NCBI GenBank assembly: GCA_964646575.1
Contig: CAZYFT010000004.1
Span: forward strand, 1-59,275
Reading direction: 5' to 3'
Length of the DNA: 59,275 nt
Origin: GCA-016700035 sp964646575
GTDB taxonomy: Bacteria; Patescibacteriota; Saccharimonadia; CAILAD01; GCA-016700035
In this document: in pieces, positions 8,677 through 16,181 of the stretch
Position numbering within the stretch: position 1 is the stretch's first letter
Layout of the letters: every line of letters begins with the position of its first letter
The notes under the pieces: model-generated
Told to the model about the DNA's origin: nothing
The model's input: only the letters and a program-made list of their open reading frames with translations
Databases searched by the model: none
Translations under genes and position numbers: made by a program

Positions 8677-11600
8677 ATGGGCGATAAATCACATGATGTT
8701 ATGCATGGCTTTGACGAGTTAGATCCAAGCCGGTTTGGTGGCTCTGAATTTCGAGGGGTTGAATTGGCCAGCGAGTTATCGCAGGCGCACACCGATGACG
8801 TCGAAGTAGAACCAACTCCTAAAGATTCGCGTAGAGCGCCCACCTTTGGAGATGTGGCAGCTCAATTACCAGTAGTAGAGCGAGAAATTGCTCAAGCCGA
8901 GAGTAGATTAGCCGCGTTAGGCGAATCTGGTGATGCTGAGGAGTTGGGAAGAGTCTCGAGCTATCTTGCATCCTTGCAGGGTGAGCGCACCGAAATTCAG
9001 CAAGCTATGGAGAAACTCACGATTAAGCTTGATAATCCTGTGCTGATTGAAGACGCGCCACAAGCCAATCACACGGAGCTCTCAAAAGCGAATGATCCTT
9101 ACAGATACTTTGACCGACCCTTGGGTGATATTAAGAGAGAGCTACGTAAAATTCGAGGCTGGGATGGAGTACGGGCTCGGATTAATCGTCGACATGGTGA
9201 TTCATTAGGTGGCGATAAGGAGCCGGCTGAGATTTTACTTGATAATCTCGCACATGAAGTGAAAGCTGGTATGCGTCCAGTAACAAAAGCAATTTGGTCA
9301 GAATTTTATGATCGCTACAATCCGGATGGAAGCATGAAGAATACATCGAGCGACAAACCTAAAAAGCCATCTACTGATAAGCAACAGCCCCAGGGGAATG
9401 CACGTCAAAGAAAGCAAGTAAAGCAAGCTGAAGATTCACGGCGCATTCGTGAAGCGCGATATTTTGATAGTAATGATTATGATAAGGACGATGAGCATGA
9501 GCTGCGTCTTCCTCCAGATGAATGGGTACGAAAAAATCGGCAAAATGACTTGCCAGACGAGAACCAAACCGGTTATGATGACGAGGATAAACGAAACAGG
9601 AGTGGTGCAATGCCAGCACAGCCAGAGCGGATAAGTGATGAAGATGTTAACCAAAAGTTTGGTAGCGAACTTGGCGACGATTTAAAGCAAATACTTGCTG
9701 AGAATGATACGGAAGCGTTTTATGGCGCTCCAGCGAGTCCGTTGAGTGCTGAAAGTAGCGGCGGTCAGTCTCAACCCATTCCAACAGAGTCATCACGTCC
9801 TGTTCAAACAAATTTTGACAGGGCCACTCCGTCGAATCCTGCTCAATCTGGAGAAGCCCAGCTTCAACCCATGACGCGCGTTGAGCGACAAGAGTCGATC
9901 GAGAACGATTATCAGTTTGAAATTGGTGGCGTTACCTTCAAAAATGGCGAAATGGTCACTTATACAGAAGCGGATGGCGATAAAGCTCCACACATGATTA
10001 TTCAAAAAGTTGGTGAGAATCCGGCTCGATTGCGTTTATTGAATCTAGAAAGCGGCACTGAGTTTGCAATTGATGAAGATAGTATTTCGCGTATCGAAAA
10101 ACTTCAAGATGGCGAAGGCGGAGGGGGTACTCCAGAGGACGATGATGACCCGATTGATCGAGAAGGGGGCGAGCCGTTTGAAAAGGGCAGCTACCTAGAT
10201 GGAGTGCCAAAAATACCGTCAGCTGAAGAGATCTTGGCATTAGCTGAAGGTGCGCGCTTAAATGTTGATGCTCAAATACAAGCTGTGGCGCAAGCAAAAG
10301 AGCAGCGGGAAAAGTTCTTTGGGCGCACGAAGCGTGATCAGACTGCACTAGAGCAGGCAAATCAGGGTCTTGAGTCGGCATATTCTCAATACATGGATAA
10401 TTGGGCGGCAGTTTTAGCTGACTATCGTGAGGTTGAAACCGATATCAATGAATATAAGGCTGACATGCAAGAGAAGATTACCGTACTTGACGAGTCGATT
10501 GCTCGCCTTGAGGCAGATACGCAATTGCCGCCGGCACTCCGTCAGTCTCGGATTGATCGACGCAAGGAGCGCATTTTAGAGGCTCGCGAGGCTATCCAGA
10601 AATGTGATGAGCAATTAGAGAACTTGCGGCAGGGCGTTGAAGAAGTGACTCGTCGCGTTGAGGTTGAGATGATTATTGAGATGGCTCAGACTCGCTCGAA
10701 AATTGAAGCGGCGCAGTGTGCACTAAAGGTAGGTACAAGATCTGAAAAGTTCCGTACTTTCTGGCGATCTAAAAATGGTCGACGTGCCCGTTTGGCAGTT
10801 GGTGCGGCTCTTGGTATAGCTGGCGCTGCAATTGCTATGACTGGCGTTGGTGCTGGTGTGGGTAGTGCGATGGTGGCGGGTGCTGGTGCGGTCATGCGTG
10901 GCACAGGTGGATTTATGGCCACTGAGGCCGGGTGGAATACGCTACACACTAGACGCGCTAATAAGAATGATTTACAGGGTCGTACTGAAGCGTGGGGAGC
11001 TCAGTCAGCAAGTACACAGATCGAGGCAGGGCGAGATATGGAGTATATCTCTACTAACTCAGAGGGGCTTGGGGCTGAAAACATGACGGAGCAAGAGATC
11101 GCAGCGTTTCTAGAGGCCAATGCTGGTGCCCTGTATAGCGATCGAGTGTTGCGAGGCGCGTTAGCTGGTAACTCGGAGGCTTCTGCAACCGCTGCAAGTT
11201 TACTTTTAAAGGCACAGCTTGACCGAGTTAATAGCGATGCAAGATCTAATCGCCACGCAAAGCGAGCTGGCGCCGTTGTTGGAGTAGCAGCTGCAGCTGC
11301 ACCTTTCGTTCTGAGACACTTCTTGAGCGGGCCACCTGAAAAGCCGCCCGTGGCAGAACCGAGCCCGCCAGTGCCACCAACAGAGGCAGTTAATCTCGAT
11401 GAATATCAGTGGTATGGTTTGGCTAGTCGTGATCCGCAACATGCTGCTGAGAACTTTACTCGTATGATAGCTAATGCTACACAAGAACAGATTGCTCGTG
11501 GCGATGCATTAAATGCCGTAATTCGTGGGGCTCGCGATTCCTTGGCGCACACTATGACCACTTCTCAGCAGCAGGAGTTTGCAAGTATTATTGGTTTGGC

Positions 11601-11724
11601 TGCAACTGAGAAGCCTGGTGAAGAAATTCTGCGCGTGTTGCCTGCTATTGCTCGAAACGTAACGAGCGGTATGTCCCCAGATCAGATCTATAATCTTTAC
11701 GGTATTACGCCACCGGCAGTATAA
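8677..11724 (+). CDS. Large coiled-coil membrane protein of unknown function
   Basis: I do not recognise this 1015-residue protein. The N-terminal half is acidic and low in complexity, with coiled-coil-like stretches (about 60-115). A compact beta-rich module follows at about 405-470 (IGGVTFKNGEMVTYTEA), resembling a small SH3-like fold only in pattern. A long coiled coil occupies about 520-680. A Gly/Ala-rich hydrophobic stretch near 705-745 and a second (AGAVVGVAAAAAPFVL) near 865-885 are likely membrane segments, followed by a proline-rich linker and a helical C-terminus. A TATCAT box lies seven bases before the ATG, suggesting a leaderless transcript. A size and layout like this suggests an envelope-spanning structural protein, which is inference. 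It is followed 17 bases later by the next gene. Confidence 0.8.
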   Translation: MGDKSHDVMHGFDELDPSRFGGSEFRGVELASELSQAHTDDVEVEPTPKDSRRAPTFGDVAAQLPVVEREIAQAESRLAALGESGDAEELGRVSSYLASLQGERTEIQQAMEKLTIKLDNPVLIEDAPQANHTELSKANDPYRYFDRPLGDIKRELRKIRGWDGVRARINRRHGDSLGGDKEPAEILLDNLAHEVKAGMRPVTKAIWSEFYDRYNPDGSMKNTSSDKPKKPSTDKQQPQGNARQRKQVKQAEDSRRIREARYFDSNDYDKDDEHELRLPPDEWVRKNRQNDLPDENQTGYDDEDKRNRSGAMPAQPERISDEDVNQKFGSELGDDLKQILAENDTEAFYGAPASPLSAESSGGQSQPIPTESSRPVQTNFDRATPSNPAQSGEAQLQPMTRVERQESIENDYQFEIGGVTFKNGEMVTYTEADGDKAPHMIIQKVGENPARLRLLNLESGTEFAIDEDSISRIEKLQDGEGGGGTPEDDDDPIDREGGEPFEKGSYLDGVPKIPSAEEILALAEGARLNVDAQIQAVAQAKEQREKFFGRTKRDQTALEQANQGLESAYSQYMDNWAAVLADYREVETDINEYKADMQEKITVLDESIARLEADTQLPPALRQSRIDRRKERILEAREAIQKCDEQLENLRQGVEEVTRRVEVEMIIEMAQTRSKIEAAQCALKVGTRSEKFRTFWRSKNGRRARLAVGAALGIAGAAIAMTGVGAGVGSAMVAGAGAVMRGTGGFMATEAGWNTLHTRRANKNDLQGRTEAWGAQSASTQIEAGRDMEYISTNSEGLGAENMTEQEIAAFLEANAGALYSDRVLRGALAGNSEASATAASLLLKAQLDRVNSDARSNRHAKRAGAVVGVAAAAAPFVLRHFLSGPPEKPPVAEPSPPVPPTEAVNLDEYQWYGLASRDPQHAAENFTRMIANATQEQIARGDALNAVIRGARDSLAHTMTTSQQQEFASIIGLAATEKPGEEILRVLPAIARNVTSGMSPDQIYNLYGITPPAV

Positions 11725-11741
11725 GTAATAAGGAGTACGAT

Positions 11742-12080
11742 ATGAATCCAAATCAACCCAATCAACCAGATATTTTCACCAGACTCGGTATGGCTTCGGC
11801 TAGTGATGAGCAAAAACAGCAGCTCGCCGAGCAGCTCGCTGACCTCACGATGACTCGCGTGCTCAGCAAAGTTTCAGATCAGATTACTGAAGAACAGATG
11901 AATGAACTTGAACGGCTGATCGATACTGGTGGAGATCAGGTTGATGATCGACTGCGGCAGCTCGTACCGAACTATGATGAGTTGATTGCGTCTACCGCTC
12001 AGGAAGTTGGGGATCAGCTTGTTGCTGATCAACAGGCTGTACTTGCTAAAATGCGCGAAAAAGCCGCTCAGCAACACTAA
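11742..12080 (+). CDS. Small helical acidic protein, unknown (DUF5663-like)
   Basis: The 112-residue product is predicted all-helical and rich in Gln, Glu and Asp. It contains two short repeats of the type LADLTMTRVLSKVSDQITEEQM. The pattern recalls DUF5663, a family of unknown function; this assignment is tentative. It has a good AAGGAG Shine-Dalgarno site and follows the 1015-residue gene by 17 bases, so the two are probably co-transcribed and may work together. No signal peptide or membrane segment is seen. Confidence 0.75.
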   Translation: MNPNQPNQPDIFTRLGMASASDEQKQQLAEQLADLTMTRVLSKVSDQITEEQMNELERLIDTGGDQVDDRLRQLVPNYDELIASTAQEVGDQLVADQQAVLAKMREKAAQQH

Positions 12081-12098
12081 GAATAATCAATAAAAACA

Positions 12099-12132
12099 TT
12101 GACCATACTATATATTTATGGTATGGTTTTTG
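12099..12132 (+). promoter_or_regulatory. Promoter and overlapping inverted repeat before the GC-rich island
   Basis: TTGACC (12099-12104) and TATGGT (12122-12127) with 17-base spacing form a promoter. ACCATAC (12102-12108) and GTATGGT (12121-12127) form a perfect inverted repeat over the same bases, followed by TTTTT. The element may therefore be a promoter with an operator-like palindrome, or a terminator of the preceding gene, or both. Confidence 0.5.
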
Positions 12133-12166
12133 TGTTATTCGCACCTGACAATTTGTCCCGAGAAAA

Positions 12167-13753
12167 ATGAGGCACAGCATGCGTGACGACAAGCCCGGAA
12201 TGAGCTTGGACGAATTCGCCGAGCTCGACCCAGAAGAAGTTGCCGCCCAGTGTGGTGGCGCAACCCCGGCCGAAGATGGCCCCAACCCCGGCATTGCCGG
12301 AGAACAGGAGGCCGTCATGGCCGATACCGAAGAGACCACCGATCCCGCTCCGTCCGAGGAGCCTGCCGGGCGCAGAGGTGCACAGCGCGCCTCAGATCTC
12401 CTCCCGATCTTGCGCCAGGCCGATCCGTCACTGGATGACGCATCGGCTCTCGAGCTGCTTCAGGAGATCTTGAACGAAGACCGTGATGCAGGCAAGCTGC
12501 CGCGTGTCATCAAGAGCTCCTCGGAGTACGTTCCGGCCGCGCTCGAGCCGAAGGTTCGAGCGTTCGTTGCCGCGAACGGCACCGACGATTCAGGCGCAGA
12601 CAATCCGGCCCAGCCGGCTGTCGCTGATGGCACTGACTCGCCGCCCTTCGATCAGGACGCTCCTGGTGCTTCGGCGCCCGATGGCGATCCGGTCGACAGC
12701 GGCGAGACGCCTCCAGCTTCGGAGCCCGAAGCCACTTCGGTGGAGTCGGCGGTCGAAGCGAGCGGTGAGAGTCGGCTTGACTCCTACCGCCAGGCTTTGC
12801 GACCGTTGCTCGAAGCATCTGTCGCAGCTCGCGAAAACGGCACGCGCGACGAAGCAGATGCTGCCGTCTGGAGGCTCGCTGAGGCCATCTTCGATCAGGG
12901 GTTCACTCTATATCGAGAGCTGAGGCAGTCGGATGAAGAGGCCGAGAAGCGTCTGTTCCAGCTTCGTATCGAAGAAGGGCAGACCGTACCGCTTTCGGTC
13001 ACCAGGGATGAGATCGCAGCCAATCCCGATTTGCGTGAGCAGGTCTGGTACTACCGGACAGCGGTTCGGTCCACCCTGCGAGTCTTTGAAGGCCACGAGA
13101 CCATCCAGGAGCTTCTGGAGGATTTCACCTGGCCCTCGGAGTCTCACTTCCGACGTCAGCAGAGTGCGCGTTCTCGCAACCACTCACGGAGTGCCACGCG
13201 CACAGCGGTTCCGGGGCTTCCACCTCGACCCGCATCCGAGGAGCCGGCGAGCAGCTCGACGGACGACACACCCCCTTCCGAGCCCGTGACGGGTGTCGCA
13301 AACACCGGTGCCCCGAAGGAGCTCGAGGGCCCTCCCACTCAGGAGGTTCCCGTTGTTCGGACGAGTGAGGGGCGTCGTACGGTCAGCAGCAGTGATGCTC
13401 CCGAGCCGGAGCGCCATGTGGTGCGGGGTGGTGGCCGAGCAGCCATGCGCCCCTCATCGAAGGCACCAGCTGCGGCGCGTCAATCCAGCGATCCGGTCGA
13501 AGAGCCGGACGCTCAGCAGCCTCAGGCCGATGGACCAGCCGACAGTGCAGATCGTGATGCGAGTCGCGGTAAGCGGAAGTCGGACGAGTCCTTCTTGGTC
13601 GAACTGCCGGATGAGGTTTTCGAGGCTGCCGTCAAGGCGGTGATCGAGGATCCTGATCCGGAGCAGTGCTGGGCATTCCGCTCGGCAGACGCAGTTCGTG
13701 CTGAGGCGGAGCGGCGCATCCTTGTGGAGTCGGGTCGGCTGAGCGCCGTCTGA
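12167..13753 (+). CDS. GC-rich disordered hypothetical protein (528 aa)
   Basis: Not recognised. The protein is largely acidic and Pro/Ser/Ala-rich. It has a helical block at about 70-125, a second at about 205-325 (DSYRQALRPLLEASVAARENG onward), a long disordered linker, and a compact C-terminal segment beginning SFLVELPDEVFEAAVKAV. No signal peptide or membrane segment is visible, so it should be cytosolic. Coding GC content and codon choice (third-position G/C) differ sharply from the rest of the window, while the flanking promoter is AT-rich. Starts at 12167 or 12179 are both possible, with weak Shine-Dalgarno support. Reading direction is supported by the promoter before it and the terminator after it. 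Confidence 0.75.
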   Translation: MRHSMRDDKPGMSLDEFAELDPEEVAAQCGGATPAEDGPNPGIAGEQEAVMADTEETTDPAPSEEPAGRRGAQRASDLLPILRQADPSLDDASALELLQEILNEDRDAGKLPRVIKSSSEYVPAALEPKVRAFVAANGTDDSGADNPAQPAVADGTDSPPFDQDAPGASAPDGDPVDSGETPPASEPEATSVESAVEASGESRLDSYRQALRPLLEASVAARENGTRDEADAAVWRLAEAIFDQGFTLYRELRQSDEEAEKRLFQLRIEEGQTVPLSVTRDEIAANPDLREQVWYYRTAVRSTLRVFEGHETIQELLEDFTWPSESHFRRQQSARSRNHSRSATRTAVPGLPPRPASEEPASSSTDDTPPSEPVTGVANTGAPKELEGPPTQEVPVVRTSEGRRTVSSSDAPEPERHVVRGGGRAAMRPSSKAPAAARQSSDPVEEPDAQQPQADGPADSADRDASRGKRKSDESFLVELPDEVFEAAVKAVIEDPDPEQCWAFRSADAVRAEAERRILVESGRLSAV

Positions 13754-13762
13754 TTTCACTTC

Positions 13763-13799
13763 GGGCGATCTGGGTAACTCCAGGTCGCCCTATTTTTTT
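13763..13799 (+). terminator. Terminator of the first GC-rich gene
   Basis: GGGCGA-CTGG pairs with CCAG-TCGCCC around a short loop (13763-13790) and is followed by TATTTTTTT, nine bases after the stop codon. Confidence 0.9.
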
Positions 13800-13843
13800 G
13801 TTAACTTTCTTTGGCATAAGCATATTGACTTTACAAAAAACTA

Positions 13844-13872
13844 TTGCAAAATTATGCATTTTATGCTATTAT
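13844..13872 (+). promoter_or_regulatory. Strong promoter of the second GC-rich gene
   Basis: TTGCAA (13844-13849), 17 bases, then TATTAT (13867-13872) preceded by an extended TGC. A second -35-like TTGACT is at 13825-13830. Three near-identical TTATGCA/T units start at 13852, 13861 and 13869 and overlap the -10 region, and TTGCA/TGCAA flank it as an inverted pair; both could bind a regulator. Confidence 0.65.
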
Positions 13873-13893
13873 GCAACGGTATTCGTACCTCAA

Positions 13894-13936
13894 CCCGGGT
13901 GTTGAAAAACCCCGGCACAACACACCCCGGGAGGGG
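13894..13936 (+). promoter_or_regulatory. Leader hairpin overlapping the ribosome binding site
   Basis: CCCGGGTGTTG (13894-13904) can pair with CAACA (13918-13922) and CCCGGG (13926-13931) with a three-base bulge. The last three G are the beginning of the Shine-Dalgarno run GGGAGGGG (13929-13936), so the fold could limit translation. Confidence 0.4.
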
Positions 13937-13938
13937 AC

Positions 13939-14676
13939 ATGGCAAACCGAACCCAACGAACCGCACACGCGGAGGTGCTGCTCGCGCAGCGTCACCGTGC
14001 CGAGCACGACGACATCACTCGCCGCCTCGGCGAGGCGGAGGGCAAGCTGCAGCGTCTCGACGCTGCCGTCCAGGACCGTGAGGCCCAGCTCGATGCCGCC
14101 ACCAGCGAGTGGCTCAAGGGCATCGTGCGCGAAGAGCTCGCGGAGCTCAATCGCGAACGTGAAGACGTCAGGGGCCAGGTCTCCGGCTTCCGGCAGGAAC
14201 TCCAGCAGTTCGGCGAGCGGCTCGGAACCGTCGAGAACAACGTTCTTGGCCTCGGCAGTCGCATCGAAGGGCTGCAGGTCCACTCGGAGGCCCACGCCAC
14301 CGCGATCTCGCGGCTGGAGGCGGCCAACGGCTGGATCCCGCTCATCGGTGGGGTCATCACCGCGCTCGTCGTCTACTTCTTCATCGAAGGAGTGGAGTGG
14401 GTGCGAGGTGATCGCTTCACCACACAGAACCAGTGGTTCTGGGCAGTGCTCATCGGTGCCATCGTCGGCATCGTGCTGACCTGTCTGCCCGGTAACGGGC
14501 GCAGCATCATCACGCGTTCCACCGCCTCGGCGGGCGGAAACGTGGTGGTGGCACCGCAGCCTCCGGCAGATCAGCCGGCACCAGCTGCGGGCGTCACGCC
14601 TCCGCCACCCCCTCCTGCCGGGAGCCAGTTCTCGACTGTGCAGGCTGCAGCCGTAGCCAGTGCGTCGACGAACTGA
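13939..14676 (+). CDS. GC-rich coiled-coil protein with two membrane segments
   Basis: Not recognised. The 245-residue product has a coiled coil over about 10-125 (heptad-like Leu/Ala with many Glu/Arg). Two membrane helices follow at about 133-153 (IPLIGGVITALVVYFFI) and 167-185 (FWAVLIGAIVGIVLTCL). The C-terminal tail of about 50 residues is Pro/Ala-rich with a run of seven prolines. The layout suggests a membrane-anchored coiled coil with both termini on the same side. The start follows GGGAGGGGAC, and a promoter is 67 bases upstream. Composition is much richer in GC than the surrounding genome. Long open frames on the opposite strand here are a by-product of that composition. Confidence 0.75.
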   Translation: MANRTQRTAHAEVLLAQRHRAEHDDITRRLGEAEGKLQRLDAAVQDREAQLDAATSEWLKGIVREELAELNREREDVRGQVSGFRQELQQFGERLGTVENNVLGLGSRIEGLQVHSEAHATAISRLEAANGWIPLIGGVITALVVYFFIEGVEWVRGDRFTTQNQWFWAVLIGAIVGIVLTCLPGNGRSIITRSTASAGGNVVVAPQPPADQPAPAAGVTPPPPPPAGSQFSTVQAAAVASASTN

Positions 14677-14683
14677 CCCCGCG

Positions 14684-14721
14684 CTTCCTGGGGTCTTCGG
14701 ACCCCAGGAAGACACACTTTT
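14684..14721 (+). terminator. Perfect UUCG hairpin after the second GC-rich gene
   Basis: CTTCCTGGGGTC (14684-14695), loop TTCG, then GACCCCAGGAAG (14700-14711): a perfect 12-bp stem capped with the very stable UUCG tetraloop. The following T-run is short (TTTT at 14718-14721), so it may act as terminator or as a 3'-end stabiliser. Confidence 0.75.
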
Positions 14722-14844
14722 GGTTTTATTCTGGCCTTGAACGTGAACCTCTTGTAAAACAGAGATGAACGCTTGAAGTCAGAACCAGAACCTGAACATC
14801 CATCAAGAGTCGCATTCGCGACACCGACCACAAGGAGGTGCGCG

Positions 14845-15888
14845 ATGAGCGCTCCCAACTCTGCCCAGCAGAGGTTCTTCTTCAGCATCATCGGCGCTGC
14901 TGCGCTGTTGTTGTTGCTCTTCCCGGTCATCAAGGTGATCGCCGGCCCGCCCGACGCGGGTGCCGACGACGACCCGCCTGCGACCACGGCTCCAGCCGGC
15001 ACGTGCGGCGTGAACCAGGTGTTCTTCGCTCGTGAGACGGAGGGCAACCAGTTCGGCCCGGCCGCTCCGGAGGACCCCGCCAACGTGGCGGCAACGCAGG
15101 CGGACTTCGCCTCGCGGCGCTGCTCTGATGCGGCACTCCTCACAGGCGACTCTGAGTACCTCTTCAACGAGTTCTCGGACCCCGCCACCCGCGTGCAGAA
15201 GACCGTCGACCTCATGTCGAACCCGGACGCCTGGGCCCTCACCGAGATGCGCTTCCAGGCGCGCCTCAACGAGGCTACCAAGGTGGAGATCGTCGAGATG
15301 AGCGGCGCGTACCAGACCATGGACATGGAGGACAAGGGGAGGATCATCCCCGAGGTCTACCAGGTTCCGGTCGAAGCCGCGCCGTTCAAGGTGATCCGCT
15401 TCACGTTCCCGGACGGGACCGTGAAGCAGTTCAAGCTCAATTGCGGGTACCAGCCCGTGGAGCAGAACTTCCCGCCTTCGGTTCCCGGCAAGGGCGCTCC
15501 GCCTGCGCCAAACCAGCCCTCGCGGCCGGTGACGCCAGGCAAGCCCGGACGGCCGACCACGCCCGTGACAACGCCCGAGGCTCCCACTACCACTTGGAAG
15601 TGCCAGCAGGCAGTCGCGAACGGCCAGACGTGCGGTTCGGGTGGCAACAACCATCCTTCCCACGTGGACACCGAGCCGCTTCCGCCCACTCTGGACTACG
15701 TTCCGGGGAACGCTGAGGACTCGGCGGCGGATCCGGCTGACGGGGTGATCATCCCGCCGGGCGGCAACATGAGCCCGGGCGACACCAACGGGACGACCGG
15801 TGGCAACACCGGCTTCGACAACCCGGAACCGACCGAGGCCACGCCTCAGCCGGTCAACGAGCCCGGAGACCCTGGGGCGCCGGCCTAG
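14845..15888 (+). CDS. GC-rich membrane-anchored extracytoplasmic protein
   Basis: Not recognised. The 347-residue protein has a short basic N-terminus, one hydrophobic helix at about 10-32 (signal anchor or signal peptide) and a Cys-containing globular region over about 50-215, with cysteines near TCGVN, RRCSD and NCGY. Long Pro/Thr/Gly-rich tracts continue to the end, with two more cysteines. The start at 14845 is chosen for AAGGAGGTG eight bases before it; a longer in-frame start at 14773 lacks this. The odd cysteine number leaves one unpaired or available for a partner. It shares the GC-rich composition of the two preceding genes and has its own strong terminator. An extracellular structural or adhesive role is inference. 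Confidence 0.78.
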   Translation: MSAPNSAQQRFFFSIIGAAALLLLLFPVIKVIAGPPDAGADDDPPATTAPAGTCGVNQVFFARETEGNQFGPAAPEDPANVAATQADFASRRCSDAALLTGDSEYLFNEFSDPATRVQKTVDLMSNPDAWALTEMRFQARLNEATKVEIVEMSGAYQTMDMEDKGRIIPEVYQVPVEAAPFKVIRFTFPDGTVKQFKLNCGYQPVEQNFPPSVPGKGAPPAPNQPSRPVTPGKPGRPTTPVTTPEAPTTTWKCQQAVANGQTCGSGGNNHPSHVDTEPLPPTLDYVPGNAEDSAADPADGVIIPPGGNMSPGDTNGTTGGNTGFDNPEPTEATPQPVNEPGDPGAPA

Positions 15889-15921
15889 CCGGTAGTTCCC
15901 AAAGGGTGTTCAGGTTCATCA

Positions 15922-15957
15922 GGGGCGGACGTGCAAGCGTCCGCCCCTTCAACTTTT
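15922..15957 (+). terminator. Terminator of the third GC-rich gene
   Basis: GGGGCGGACG (15922-15931) and CGTCCGCCCC (15938-15947) form a perfect 10-bp stem, followed by TTCAACTTTT. Confidence 0.88.
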
Positions 15958-16004
15958 ATTGAGTCAAATCTGTTGAAACCAGCATATTTAGCTGACAAAA
16001 ACTA

Positions 16005-16033
16005 TTGACAAAAAAGCTTAAGTATGATAATAT
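16005..16033 (+). promoter_or_regulatory. Strong promoter of the LPQTG surface-protein gene
   Basis: A consensus TTGACA (16005-16010) and TAATAT (16028-16033, preceded by TGA) are 17 bases apart. Transcription should start near 16040, giving a leader of about 140 bases. Just before the Shine-Dalgarno site the leader can form a stem from CTTTCCGAC and GTCGCGAAAG (about 16144-16170). Confidence 0.75.
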
Positions 16034-16181
16034 TTACAGGTAATTGTTCACCTTTGCGGACAATAAACCTTTACAACTACAGGAAAAATACTGCAATTAT
16101 TACAGAGATTGACCACACGCATAAATGTTAAATAACCATAAGCGCTTTCCGACATTACGTCGCGAAAGAAAGGAGTCTCAT

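Noticed and set aside
9371..9654. Hydrophobic minus-strand frames inside the 1015-residue gene
   Set aside because: They are short, lack start signals, and oppose a long, consistent forward frame.
13844..14479. Forward open frame of 211 codons in another frame
   Set aside because: Ser/Arg-rich composition typical of an off-frame reading; it starts within the promoter.
13861..14715. Long open frame of 284 codons on the minus strand
   Set aside because: It is the mirror of the GC-rich forward gene, which has a promoter, strong Shine-Dalgarno site, coiled coil, membrane helices and terminator. GC-rich genes commonly leave long antisense frames.
14803..15663. Open frames of 258-286 codons on the minus strand
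   Set aside because: Products are Arg-rich and lack any domain pattern; the forward gene has the signal anchor, Shine-Dalgarno site and terminator.
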